This document shows, piece by piece, positions 24,425 through 32,434 of a stretch of 64,000 nt of DNA (position 1 is the first letter of the stretch; every line of letters starts with the position of its first letter). Location of the stretch: contig JBBQWS010000001.1 of assembly GCA_038210415.1 (NCBI GenBank), forward strand, positions 90,052 to 154,051, in the 5' to 3' direction. The notes below the pieces were generated by a model, which was not told where the DNA came from, ran no database searches, and saw only the letters and a program-made list of their open reading frames with translations. The translations under genes and the position numbers were made by a program. This DNA is from JBBQWS01 sp038210415 (GTDB taxonomy: Bacteria; Actinomycetota; Actinomycetes; Prado026).

Positions 24425-25600
24425 TCAGCCGCGGAAGGCGGACAGGCCGGTGAGGGCCTGGCCCACGACCAGGGTGTGGATCTCGCTGGTGCCTTCGTAG
24501 GTCAGCACGGACTCGAGGTTGTTGGCGTGCCGCAGGACGGGGTACTCCAGCGTGATGCCGTTGCCGCCGAGGATCGTGCGCGCCTGCCGGGCGATCTCGA
24601 GCGACTCCCGCACGTTGTTGAGCTTGCCGACGCTGACCATGTTCGCGGTCGCCGTGCCGGCGTCCTTCATCCGGCCGATGTGCATCGCCAGCAGATAGCC
24701 CTTGACGAGCTCCACGCTCATATTGGCGAGCTTCTCCTGGGTGAGCTGGAAGCCGGCGATGGGCCGGTCGAACTGCTCGCGCGACAGGGCGTACGAGACG
24801 GCGGTCTCGATGCAGTCGCGCGCCGCCCCGAGCGCCCCGAAGATGATGCCGAAACGGGCCTCGTTGAGGCAGCCGAGCGGCCCGGCCAGGCCGCGGACCC
24901 CGGGCAGCATCGCGCTGGCCGGCAGCCGCACCCCGTCGAGCACGAGCTCGCTGGTGACCGATGCGCGCAACGAGAGCTTGTGCTTGACCGGGTTCGCGGT
25001 GAAGCCGGCTGACTCCGTCGGCACGACGAACCCGCGGATGCCGTCGTCGGTCTGCGCCCACACGATCGCCACGTCGGCGACGCCACCGTTGGTGATCCAC
25101 ATCTTGGTGCCGCTCAGCACCCAGTCGTCGCCGTCGCGCTTCGCCGCGGTGCGCATGCCGGAGGGGTTGGAGCCGAAGTCGGGCTCGGTCAGGCCGAAGC
25201 AGCCGATGGCCTCGCCGGCCGCGAGGCGGGGGAGCCACTCGTTCTTGTGCTCCTCGCTGCCGTACGCGTGCAGGGCGAACATCGCCAGCGAACCCTGGAC
25301 GGAGACCAGCGACCGGATGCCGGAGTCGACGGCCTCGAGCTCGAGGCAGGCCAGCCCGTACGCGACCGCGCTCGTCCCGGCGCAGCCGTAGCCCTCGAGG
25401 TGCATCCCGAGCACCCCGAGCCCGCCGAGCCCGCGCGCGATCTCACGGGCCGGCAGCTCACCGGACTCGAACCACTCGCCGACGTACGGACGGATCTCGC
25501 GGTCGAGGTACGTGCGGACGGTCTCGCGGATGGCCCGCTCGTCCTCGGAGAGCAGGCTGTCGGCGGCGACGAGGTCGAGCGCGGCGATGGGGGCGGCCAT
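24425..25600 (-). CDS. gcdH: Glutaryl-CoA dehydrogenase (acyl-CoA dehydrogenase family)
   Basis: The 391-residue product matches glutaryl-CoA dehydrogenase, which converts glutaryl-CoA to crotonyl-CoA and CO2 with FAD. Diagnostic segments are SGIRSLVSVQGSLAMFALHA, GCFGLTEPDFGSNPSGM and the C-terminal LTYEGTSEIHTLVVGQALTG, which carries the expected catalytic glutamate. The ATG at 25600 has GGAG 7 bases upstream. An operator-like palindrome lies 28 bases above the start. It faces the CoA-transferase/GntR unit across a family B element. Confidence 0.9.
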   Translation of the reverse strand: MAAPIAALDLVAADSLLSEDERAIRETVRTYLDREIRPYVGEWFESGELPAREIARGLGGLGVLGMHLEGYGCAGTSAVAYGLACLELEAVDSGIRSLVSVQGSLAMFALHAYGSEEHKNEWLPRLAAGEAIGCFGLTEPDFGSNPSGMRTAAKRDGDDWVLSGTKMWITNGGVADVAIVWAQTDDGIRGFVVPTESAGFTANPVKHKLSLRASVTSELVLDGVRLPASAMLPGVRGLAGPLGCLNEARFGIIFGALGAARDCIETAVSYALSREQFDRPIAGFQLTQEKLANMSVELVKGYLLAMHIGRMKDAGTATANMVSVGKLNNVRESLEIARQARTILGGNGITLEYPVLRHANNLESVLTYEGTSEIHTLVVGQALTGLSAFRG

Positions 25601-25627
25601 GAACTGCTCCAAGTCGACGGATTGAAT

Positions 25628-25639
25628 ATTGGATCCAAT
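25628..25639. promoter_or_regulatory. GntR-type operator before gcdH (ATTGGATCCAAT)
   Basis: This is a perfect 12-base palindrome 28 bases upstream of the gcdH ATG. It shares the ATTGGAT-CAAT core with the site at 22415-22430, the only other copy noticed in the window. The AT-rich AATATTCAAT next to it on the minus strand could hold the -10 box. Confidence 0.6.
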
Positions 25640-25661
25640 CGTACCAGGCGGACGCGGGCGA

Positions 25662-26033
25662 TCAGCGCGCCGTGATGAACAGCTTGCGTACCGGCTCCAG
25701 GATGTCCCAACGGCCGGACCAGCCCTTCGGCAGCACCAGCACGTCACCGGCCGTCAGCTCGACCGCGGCCCCGCCGGCGTCGGTGAGGCGGGCCCGGCCG
25801 GCCAGGATCCGTACGGTCTCGGTGTCCGGCCGGTCGGTGATCGACCAGCCGCCCGGAGTGCACGCCCAGAGCCCGACCTGCACCGAGCCGTCCGGAGACT
25901 CGTACCAGATCGACCCGGACATGATCGGTTCGCCGGAGTCGGCGCCGACGCGAGGACCCCAGTCGTCCAGGGGCGCGTCGAAGGCGCTCGCGGGGACGGC
26001 GAGCAGCAGGCGCGAGGCGGACGAGTCGGTCAT
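25662..26033 (-). CDS. Cupin-domain protein (DUF861/EutQ-like)
   Basis: The 123-residue protein forms one small beta-barrel. The segments SIWYESPDGSVQVGLWACTPGGW and ETVRILAGRARLTDAGG resemble the cupin_3/DUF861 family often found beside FAD amine oxidoreductases in polyamine and betaine loci. The classical histidine metal ligands are mostly absent, so it may bind a ligand rather than a metal. It follows the FAD oxidoreductase gene in the same direction, 37 bases away. Confidence 0.75.
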   Translation of the reverse strand: MTDSSASRLLLAVPASAFDAPLDDWGPRVGADSGEPIMSGSIWYESPDGSVQVGLWACTPGGWSITDRPDTETVRILAGRARLTDAGGAAVELTAGDVLVLPKGWSGRWDILEPVRKLFITAR

Positions 26034-26070
26034 GACGTGGCTCCTACGGAGTGCGGCGGACGGCTGTCAC

Positions 26071-27474
26071 TTAGTGGCCGAGGAATCGGCCCATGACCTG
26101 TGCCCGACGAGCGGGACGACCGGTGCGGTGCTCGACATTGTCGGCACTGGTCATCACGCGCAGCCCGCCGTTGACACCCAGGAACCGCAGCGGCTCCGGT
26201 TCCCACTTCGGCGATCGGTGGTTGACCCACGGCAGCGTGACCAGGTCACTCGCCCGACCGAGCACCAGGTCGGCCAGCGTACGGCCGGCCAGGTTGGTGG
26301 TGCCGACGCCGTCGCCAACATAGCCGCCGGCCCAGCCGACCCCGGTCCTGCGGTCGAGGCCGACCGAGGCGTACCAGTCGCGGCTGACGCCGAGCGCGCC
26401 ACCCCAGGTGTGCGTGACTGCGTAGTCGGCGACCACCGGGAACAGCTCGATCAGCACCCGGCGGAGCTCGGCGAACACGGCCGGCTCGCGGTCGAACTCG
26501 GGCCGGATCGCCGAGCCGTAGTGGTACGGCGCCCCCCGCCCGCCGAAGGCGAACCGGTCGTCGGCCGTGCGCTGGCCATAGATGATCAGGTGCCGGTAGT
26601 CGTTGAACGTCTCACGCCGGTGCAGGCCGATGCGTTCCCACACCGTCTCCGGCAGCGGCTCGGTGGCCAGCATGAGCGAGTAGACGGGGACGACGTCGCG
26701 CCGGTATCCGGGCAGCGACGGCGTGTAGCCCTCGGTCGCCCGGATCACGTGCTCAGCGCGGACCACGCCGTGCGGGGTGCGCACCACGCCAGGTTCCAGG
26801 GCGAGGGCGGGCGTGCGTTCGAAGATGCGCACGCCGAGGCGTTCGACGGTGCGGGCCAGCCCGCGGGCCAGCCGGGCGGGGTGGATCGAGGCGGTGTGCG
26901 GGGTGAACGTCGCACCGCGTACATCGGTCGAGTGCGCGTGCTCGGCGGCCTCGTCGGCGGACAGCCAGCGGTAGTCGTCCTCGCCGAATCCCCACGAGCG
27001 GGCGTGCTCGATCTCGGCCCGGGCCCGGGTCTCCTGGGTGGCGGAGCGAGCAAGCCCGATCGTGCCGCCCTTGGCCCAGTGGATGTCGAGGTCCTCGTCC
27101 GCGGCGACGCGGCCGGTCTCGTCCACCGCGCCGAACATCGCCCGCTGGAGGCGGATCGCCTCGCCGCGCGACGAGCCGCGGGCGATCTTGTCCCAAGAGG
27201 CGGGAAAGAGCGCCGAGCACCAACCACCGTTGCGCCCGGACGCACCGAAGCCGGCCGTCTCGCGCTCGACGACGACGATGCGCAGGGTCGGGTCGGCCTT
27301 GGCGAGGTAGTACGCGGTCCACAGCCCGGTGTAGCCGGCGCCCACGATGGCGACGTCGGCATCGGTGTCGCCGCCGAGCGACTCGCGTACCGGCCCGGCC
27401 AGACCGCCCGGCAGGGTGTCCCACCACAGCGACAGCGAACGGTAGGCGGAGTCGGGGACGGCCGGTGTGTTCAT
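26071..27474 (-). CDS. FAD-dependent amine oxidoreductase (DAO family, PuuB/OrdL-like)
   Basis: The 467-residue product has the N-terminal dinucleotide-binding motif VAIVGAGYTGLWTAYYLA and the family motif GFGASGRNGGWCSAL, as in gamma-glutamylputrescine oxidase and related amine oxidases. The C-terminal region ends with GYVGDGVGTTNLAGRTLADL, another FAD contact. The ATG overlaps the preceding PPOX stop (ATGA), so the two are coupled. The substrate is probably an amine or amino acid of the surrounding diamine pathway; a second such enzyme lies at 59041. Confidence 0.85.
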   Translation of the reverse strand: MNTPAVPDSAYRSLSLWWDTLPGGLAGPVRESLGGDTDADVAIVGAGYTGLWTAYYLAKADPTLRIVVVERETAGFGASGRNGGWCSALFPASWDKIARGSSRGEAIRLQRAMFGAVDETGRVAADEDLDIHWAKGGTIGLARSATQETRARAEIEHARSWGFGEDDYRWLSADEAAEHAHSTDVRGATFTPHTASIHPARLARGLARTVERLGVRIFERTPALALEPGVVRTPHGVVRAEHVIRATEGYTPSLPGYRRDVVPVYSLMLATEPLPETVWERIGLHRRETFNDYRHLIIYGQRTADDRFAFGGRGAPYHYGSAIRPEFDREPAVFAELRRVLIELFPVVADYAVTHTWGGALGVSRDWYASVGLDRRTGVGWAGGYVGDGVGTTNLAGRTLADLVLGRASDLVTLPWVNHRSPKWEPEPLRFLGVNGGLRVMTSADNVEHRTGRPARRAQVMGRFLGH

Positions 27475-28112
27475 CGTTTCCACTTCTTCACGTAGCCGGG
27501 TACGGGGACGTCGAAGGCCAGGTCGGGCGCGTCGACCGCTCGGCCGAACTTCTCGACCAGGGGGACGGTTCCGGCCCAGATCGGCAGGTGGACGTCCTCG
27601 GGGATGTCGGCGGGCGGGCCGGCGCTGATCTTCACCGAGGTCTCGTCGAGCGGCAGCGCGAGCACCAAGGTGGCGGCGAGCTCTTTCTTGTTCGGGTGCC
27701 TGGCCTCGGTCCAGCGCCCCGGGAGCAGGTGCTCGGTGATCCGTTCGAGCGCCGCCGCCTTCTCCGCCCCGCGCAGCACCACTGCCGAGCCGAGGACCAT
27801 GACCGAGCGGTAGTGCATCGACGACTCGAACGTCGAGCGGGCCAGGACCATGCCGTCGAGAAGGGTCACGGTCAGGCAGGTGGGGGCGCCGTGGGCGAGG
27901 CCGCGGAAGAGCCGCGAGCCGGTCGAGCCGTGGAACAGCACGCGCTCACCGTCGCGGGCGTACGCCACGGGGATGACGAAGGGCTGGAGGTCCGGGCCGG
28001 TCACCGCCACGTGGGCGACGAAGCCAGCGTCCAGGACGCCGTGCAGGGCGGAGCGGTCGAGGACCGCCTTCTCGGGTATCCGCCGGACCTTGGTCCGTGC
28101 GGTCGACCCCAC
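27471..28112 (-). CDS. PPOX-class (pyridoxamine 5'-phosphate oxidase-like) flavoprotein
   Basis: The product of about 213 residues shows the split-barrel pattern (HGVLDAGFVAHVAVTGPD, VLFHGSTGSRLFRGLAHG, VLARSTFESSMHYRSVMVLG) of the larger FMN-binding PPOX proteins. The GTG start is chosen because upstream in-frame codons run into the family A palindrome; it follows AGGGTGGG directly and is uncertain. The end overlaps the FAD oxidoreductase start. It might supply or protect a cofactor, or act on an aldehyde or amine intermediate. Confidence 0.75.
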   Translation of the reverse strand: MGSTARTKVRRIPEKAVLDRSALHGVLDAGFVAHVAVTGPDLQPFVIPVAYARDGERVLFHGSTGSRLFRGLAHGAPTCLTVTLLDGMVLARSTFESSMHYRSVMVLGSAVVLRGAEKAAALERITEHLLPGRWTEARHPNKKELAATLVLALPLDETSVKISAGPPADIPEDVHLPIWAGTVPLVEKFGRAVDAPDLAFDVPVPGYVKKWKR

Positions 28113-28120
28113 CCCACCCT

Positions 28121-28181
28121 GTTGATCTTGAGCGTTGCCGGGAGCACTACGGCGTGTCGTCACGTGTTCCTCAAGATCAAC
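28121..28181. repeat. Family A extragenic palindrome, copy 3
   Basis: The 61-bp copy keeps the outer 12 bp of each arm exactly (GTTGATCTTGAG, CTCAAGATCAAC) and the loop core GGCGTGTCG, but the inner arms have diverged and no longer pair well. CCCCACCCT on the left and AGGATGGGG on the right extend the symmetry. It occupies most of the 86-bp gap between the aminotransferase and the PPOX gene, both reading leftward. Confidence 0.8.
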
Positions 28182-28198
28182 AAGGATGGGGGGAGGGT

Positions 28199-29596
28199 TT
28201 ACAGGATCGTCCAGGCTTCGGTCAGTACCGAGCGAAGGGTCTGCTCGATGATGTCGAATTCCGGCTGGCCGATGATCAACGGCGGCGCGAGCTGGATGAC
28301 CGGGTCGCCGCGGTCGTCGGCGCGGCAGTACAGGCCCGCGTCGAAGAGCGCCTTGGACAGGAAGCCGCGCAGCAGCCGCTCGGCCTCGTCGTCGTCGAAC
28401 GTCTCCTTGGTGACCTTGTCCTTGACGAGCTCGATGCCGTAGAAGTACCCGGCACCACGGACGTCACCGACGATCGGCAGGTCGCGTAGCTTGTCGAGCG
28501 TTGCCCGGAAGGCGCCCTCGTTCGCACGCACGTGGGCGTTGATGCCCTCGCTCTCGAACACGTCGAGGTTGGCCAGCGCCACTGCGGACGACACCGGGTG
28601 CCCGCCGAAGGTGTAGCCGTGCGCGAAGTAGTTCTGGCCCTGCTTGAACGGCTCGAAGAGCCGGTCGCTGGCGATCATCGCGCCGATGGGGGCGTACCCG
28701 GAGGTCATCCCCTTGGCGCAGGTGATGATGTCGGGCTGGACGCCGAAGCGGGTCATCGCGAACATCTCGCCGATCCGGCCGAACGCCGTGATCGTCTCGT
28801 CGGCGACGAGCAGCACGTCGTGCTTGTCGCAGATCTCGCGGACCCGGGCGAGGTAGCCGGGCGGCGGCGGGAAGCAGCCACCGGAGTTCTGCACCGGCTC
28901 GAGGAAGACGGCAGCGACGGTGTCGGGGCCTTCGAACTCGATGGCCTCATCGATCCGGTCGGCGGCCCAGCGGCCGAACGCCTCGATGTCGTCCTGGTGC
29001 GCGGTCGCGCGGTAGAAGTTGGTGTTGGGGACCTTGTGGGTGCCGGGCACCAGCGGCTCGAAGTACTTCTTCGCGTCCGGGATCCCGGTGATCGACAGGG
29101 CGCCCTGCGGGGTGCCGTGGTAGGCCACCGCGCGGCTGATCACCTTGTGCTTCATGGGCTTGCCGGTGAGCTTGAAGTACTGCTTCGCGAGCTTCCAGGC
29201 GCTCTCGACGGCCTCGCCGCCACCGGTGGTGAAGAACACGCGGTTCAGGTCGCCGGGTGCGTAGCCCGCCAGCCGCTCGGCGAGCTCGACCGCCTTGGGG
29301 TGCGCGTACGACCAGAGCGGGAAGAACGCGAGCTCGGACATCTGCTTCGCGGCGGCGTCGGCGAGCTCGCTGCGGCCGTGGCCGATCTGCACGGTGAACA
29401 GCCCGGCCAGGCCGTCGAGGTAACGCTTGCCCTGGTCGTCGTAGATGTACGCGCCGTCACCACGGACGATGATCGGGACGTGCCCGCCCGTCTCGTACGT
29501 GGAGTGGCGGGTGAAGTGCATCCAGAGGTGCTGCCTCGCCGTTTCGGCTATGAGGTCGGCGCCGCCTTCGGCGACGTACTGCGGCGATGTGGTCAT
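28199..29596 (-). CDS. Class III PLP aminotransferase, diamine:pyruvate type (SpuC-like)
   Basis: The 465-residue enzyme belongs to the omega-aminotransferases. The PLP lysine is Lys295 in CAKGMTSGYAPIGAM, the phosphate contacts lie around FFTTGGGEAVESAWKLA, and VADETITAFGR holds the cofactor aspartate. RYLDGLAGLFTVQIGHGR and LFDAGLYCRADDRGDPVIQLAPP are typical of putrescine- and beta-alanine-pyruvate transaminases. The likely step is putrescine or cadaverine to the aminoaldehyde, used by the dehydrogenase at 30284. It overlaps the Lrp gene by 4 bases. Confidence 0.88.
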   Translation of the reverse strand: MTTSPQYVAEGGADLIAETARQHLWMHFTRHSTYETGGHVPIIVRGDGAYIYDDQGKRYLDGLAGLFTVQIGHGRSELADAAAKQMSELAFFPLWSYAHPKAVELAERLAGYAPGDLNRVFFTTGGGEAVESAWKLAKQYFKLTGKPMKHKVISRAVAYHGTPQGALSITGIPDAKKYFEPLVPGTHKVPNTNFYRATAHQDDIEAFGRWAADRIDEAIEFEGPDTVAAVFLEPVQNSGGCFPPPPGYLARVREICDKHDVLLVADETITAFGRIGEMFAMTRFGVQPDIITCAKGMTSGYAPIGAMIASDRLFEPFKQGQNYFAHGYTFGGHPVSSAVALANLDVFESEGINAHVRANEGAFRATLDKLRDLPIVGDVRGAGYFYGIELVKDKVTKETFDDDEAERLLRGFLSKALFDAGLYCRADDRGDPVIQLAPPLIIGQPEFDIIEQTLRSVLTEAWTIL

Positions 29597-30096
29597 CGTG
29601 TTCCCCAGGTGTAGATCTGCTTGCGGAGCTTCAGGTAGACGAAGGTCTCCGTGTGAAGGACGCCCGGGATGGCCCGGATCTTCTTGTTGATCACTTCGAG
29701 CAGGTGGTCGTCGCCTTCGCAGACGATCTCCAGGATCAGGTCGTACGTCCCGGCGGTGGCCACCAGATAGGTCAGCTCGGGGAGGTCCTCGAGCTGGTCG
29801 GCGACGAGCTCGGTGTCGCCCTCACAGCGGATCCCGACCATGGCCTGGCGGGAGAAGCCGACGGTCATCGGATCCGTCACGGCGACGATCTGGATGACGC
29901 CGGCGTCGGTCAGCCGCTGGACGCGCTGCCGGACCGCGGCCTCGGACAGGCCTACGGCCTTGCCGATGGTGGCGTACGGTCGGCGCCCATCCTGCTGCAG
30001 CTGGTCGATGATCGCCTTGGCGACGTCATCGAGGACGACTCCCGCGTGCGCCGGGCGGTCCTTACCGTTGCCGTCTCTGCCAGCCATGGGTGGCAT
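29593..30096 (-). CDS. Lrp/AsnC-family regulator of the diamine aminotransferase unit
   Basis: The product of about 167 residues has an N-terminal helix-turn-helix (IIDQLQQDGRRPYATIGKAV, SEAAVRQRVQRL) and a C-terminal RAM ligand domain (VGIRCEGDTELVADQLEDLP, ATAGTYDLILEIVCEGDD). ATGs at 30096 and 30087 are both possible. It is the first gene of a leftward set with the aminotransferase and divergent from an aldehyde dehydrogenase. The two 9-base inverted repeats in the shared gap are its likely sites. Confidence 0.9.
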   Translation of the reverse strand: MPPMAGRDGNGKDRPAHAGVVLDDVAKAIIDQLQQDGRRPYATIGKAVGLSEAAVRQRVQRLTDAGVIQIVAVTDPMTVGFSRQAMVGIRCEGDTELVADQLEDLPELTYLVATAGTYDLILEIVCEGDDHLLEVINKKIRAIPGVLHTETFVYLKLRKQIYTWGTR

Positions 30097-30125
30097 CCTG
30101 TCGTTCCCAGGCCCACAAATCAAGT

Positions 30126-30193
30126 GAATCCGTTGTCGAGCCGCCATTTGAACGCTGATTCCACGCCTGCGGACGATCAGAAGTAACGGATTC
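30126..30193. promoter_or_regulatory. Paired inverted repeats, candidate Lrp sites between divergent genes
   Basis: GAATCCGTT at 30126-30134 and AACGGATTC at 30185-30193 are perfect 9-base inverted repeats with centres 59 bases apart. They lie in the gap between the Lrp gene and the aldehyde dehydrogenase. Lrp-family proteins wrap DNA over several spaced sites, so the arrangement fits coordinated control of both directions. Confidence 0.45.
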
Positions 30194-30283
30194 GTAGCCA
30201 ATCCGCGACCTGCGCGCTAGCGTGCTGCCTCAACGACCTGCTGGCCCCGACGGCGAGGCCGGCCGCAGCTGAGGAGTGTTCTC

Positions 30284-31735
30284 GTGAGTGACAAGCGGCA
30301 TCTGCGCAACTTCGTGAACGGTGAGTCGGTCGACGCGGTCGACGGTCGGGCGACCGACCTGGTGGATCCGAGCACCGGTGCCGTGTTCGGCTCCGCCCCG
30401 CTGTCGTCAGCGGAGGACGTCGACCGGGCCTACCAGGCAGCCGCGGCCGCGTTCGACGGCTGGCGCGACACCACGCCGTCGCAGCGCCAGCGGGCGTTGC
30501 TGACCATCGCGGACACGCTGGAGGCGCACGCCGAAGAGCTGATCGACATCGAGAGCCAGAACACCGGCAAGCCGATCTCCTTGACCCGGTCCGAGGAGAT
30601 CCCGCCGATGATCGACCAGATCCGGTTCTTCGCCGGTGCGGCGCGGATCCTCGAGGGCCGGTCGGCGGGGGAGTACATGGCCGGCCACACGTCGATGATC
30701 CGGCGCGAGCCGGTCGGCGTCATCGGTCAGGTCGCTCCGTGGAACTACCCGATGATGATGGCGGTCTGGAAGTACGCGCCGGCGATCGCGGCCGGCAACT
30801 GTGTCGTGCTGAAGCCGTCCGACACCACGCCTGCCAGCACCGTCCGGATGGCCGAGCTGATCGCCGAGTCCGGCGCGCTGCCGCCGGGCGTCCTCAACGT
30901 CATCTGTGGTGACCGCGACACCGGGCGCGCCCTCGTCGAGCACCCGACTCCGTCGATGGTGTCGATCACGGGCTCGGTCCGGGCCGGCATGCAGGTCGCC
31001 GGCTCGGCGGCGAAGGACGTGAAGCGGGTCCATCTCGAGCTGGGTGGCAAGGCGCCGGTCGTGGTCTTCGACGACGCGGACCTCGAGGCGGCTGCCGAGG
31101 CCATCGCGATCGCGGGCTACTTCAACGCCGGCCAGGACTGCACGGCGTCGACCCGGGTCATGGTCGCGCCCGGTCTCTACGACGACTTCGTGGCGGCACT
31201 GTCCGAGCAGGCCAAGGCGGTCGTGTCGACGTACGCCAACGGGCGTGGTGACGAGGACGCGATGCTCCCGCCGGTCAACAACGTGAACCAGCTGGCCCAG
31301 GTCAGCGGCTTCATCGACCGGTTGCCCGACCACGCCCGGGTGACCGCCGGCGGGGCCCGCATCGGCGACCGCGGCTTCTACTTCGACGCGACCGTCGTGG
31401 CGGACCTGCGTCAGGACGACGAGATCATCCAGAACGAGGTCTTCGGCCCGGTCATCACGGTGCAGCGGTTCACCGACGAGGACGAGGCCGTCCGCTGGGC
31501 CAACGGCGTCAACTACGGCCTGGCGTCGTCGGTCTGGACCAAGGACTTCGGCCGCGGGATGCGGATGGCGAAGCGGCTCGACTTCGGCTGCGTTTGGATC
31601 AACACCCACATCCCGCTGGTCGCGGAGATGCCGCACGGCGGGTTCAAGCACTCGGGCTACGGCAAGGACCTGTCGATGTACGGGTTCGAGGACTACACCC
31701 GGATCAAGCACGTGATGGCCAACCTCAACAGCTGA
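30284..31735 (+). CDS. Aminobutyraldehyde-type dehydrogenase (ALDH family)
   Basis: The 483-residue NAD-dependent dehydrogenase has the catalytic cysteine in NAGQDCTASTRV, the general-base glutamate in LELGGKAPVVVF and the cofactor loop SITGSVRAGMQV. Segments GQVAPWNYPMMMAVWKYAPA and PLVAEMPHGGFKHSGYGKD resemble gamma-aminobutyraldehyde dehydrogenase (PatD). The GTG start follows GAGGAG by 7 bases. With the divergent aminotransferase it would give GABA from putrescine or 5-aminovalerate from cadaverine. A paralogue lies at 53259. Confidence 0.88.
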   Translation: MSDKRHLRNFVNGESVDAVDGRATDLVDPSTGAVFGSAPLSSAEDVDRAYQAAAAAFDGWRDTTPSQRQRALLTIADTLEAHAEELIDIESQNTGKPISLTRSEEIPPMIDQIRFFAGAARILEGRSAGEYMAGHTSMIRREPVGVIGQVAPWNYPMMMAVWKYAPAIAAGNCVVLKPSDTTPASTVRMAELIAESGALPPGVLNVICGDRDTGRALVEHPTPSMVSITGSVRAGMQVAGSAAKDVKRVHLELGGKAPVVVFDDADLEAAAEAIAIAGYFNAGQDCTASTRVMVAPGLYDDFVAALSEQAKAVVSTYANGRGDEDAMLPPVNNVNQLAQVSGFIDRLPDHARVTAGGARIGDRGFYFDATVVADLRQDDEIIQNEVFGPVITVQRFTDEDEAVRWANGVNYGLASSVWTKDFGRGMRMAKRLDFGCVWINTHIPLVAEMPHGGFKHSGYGKDLSMYGFEDYTRIKHVMANLNS

Positions 31736-31770
31736 CTCGACGGTCGGGTCAGCGCGGATCGCGGTTGAGA

Positions 31771-32202
31771 TCAGATCGACGACAAGAGGATGCTCGTCTC
31801 CGTGTCGTGCACGCCCGCGACGGCGCGGATGGTCCGGAGTGCGTGGTCCAGCTCCTCGAGGGTGCTGACCTGGATCTCAGCGACGAGGTCCCAGGCACCG
31901 TTGGTCGTGTGCAGCCTTCGGATCTCGGGTACCCCTCTGAGTCGCGAGATCGCCACGGTCGCGGAGGTGTCGACGAGTCGCATGCTGGTGATCGCGCGCA
32001 CCAGGCCCGCGTCGAACTCCGTGGGGATCCGGATCGTGAAGCCGAGGATGACCCCGGCCTCGACGAGCCGGTCGAGCCGATTCTGCGCAGTGCCTCGCGA
32101 CACGTGCAGCTGGGCTGCCAGCTGAGAGATGGAGGCACGGCCATCGGCGCGCAGCAGCGCGACCAAGCGGTGGTCCAGGGTGTCCAAGGAAGACTGAGGC
32201 AT
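31771..32202 (-). CDS. Lrp/AsnC-family regulator divergent from the decarboxylase gene
   Basis: The protein of about 143 residues has the HTH segment RADGRASISQLAAQLHVSRG and the RAM domain (AITSMRLVDTSATVAISRLR, TTNGAWDLVAEIQVST). An upstream ATG at 32217 is also possible; neither has a clear RBS. It shares no more than family resemblance with the Lrp protein at 29593. Its position suggests control of the decarboxylase gene, with AGCAC-N13-GTGCT in the gap as a candidate site. Confidence 0.88.
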   Translation of the reverse strand: MPQSSLDTLDHRLVALLRADGRASISQLAAQLHVSRGTAQNRLDRLVEAGVILGFTIRIPTEFDAGLVRAITSMRLVDTSATVAISRLRGVPEIRRLHTTNGAWDLVAEIQVSTLEELDHALRTIRAVAGVHDTETSILLSSI

Positions 32203-32244
32203 GGCGAATTGTCGCATGGAGGCACGCAGATCGTTAGATCACCA

Positions 32245-32267
32245 AGCACTTCCTACATATTCGTGCT
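32245..32267. promoter_or_regulatory. Candidate Lrp operator (AGCAC-N13-GTGCT)
   Basis: A 5-base inverted repeat with an AT-rich centre (TTCCTACATATTC) lies in the 232-bp gap between the divergent Lrp and decarboxylase genes. An AT-rich centre is unusual for this genome and typical of Lrp sites. No clear -10/-35 pair for the decarboxylase was found: TTGACC at 32298 and TATGAC at 32328 are too far apart. Confidence 0.35.
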
Positions 32268-32434
32268 CTTGTGCTCCCTCGTGGTCGAACGGGACTCTTG
32301 ACCCACCTTTGCTGGCCACCGCTGCCGTATGACCCGGGGAGACCACGTTGAATGGCAGGAACGCCGGGAGCCACTGGTGCCCACGAACGATCCCCACCGG
32401 TCCGCTCCCGTCCGTCTTCTCGGTGGCCTAGCCG

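Noticed and set aside
32298..32333. TTGACC and TATGAC as a decarboxylase promoter
   Set aside because: The spacing of 24 bases is too long for a sigma-70-type promoter.
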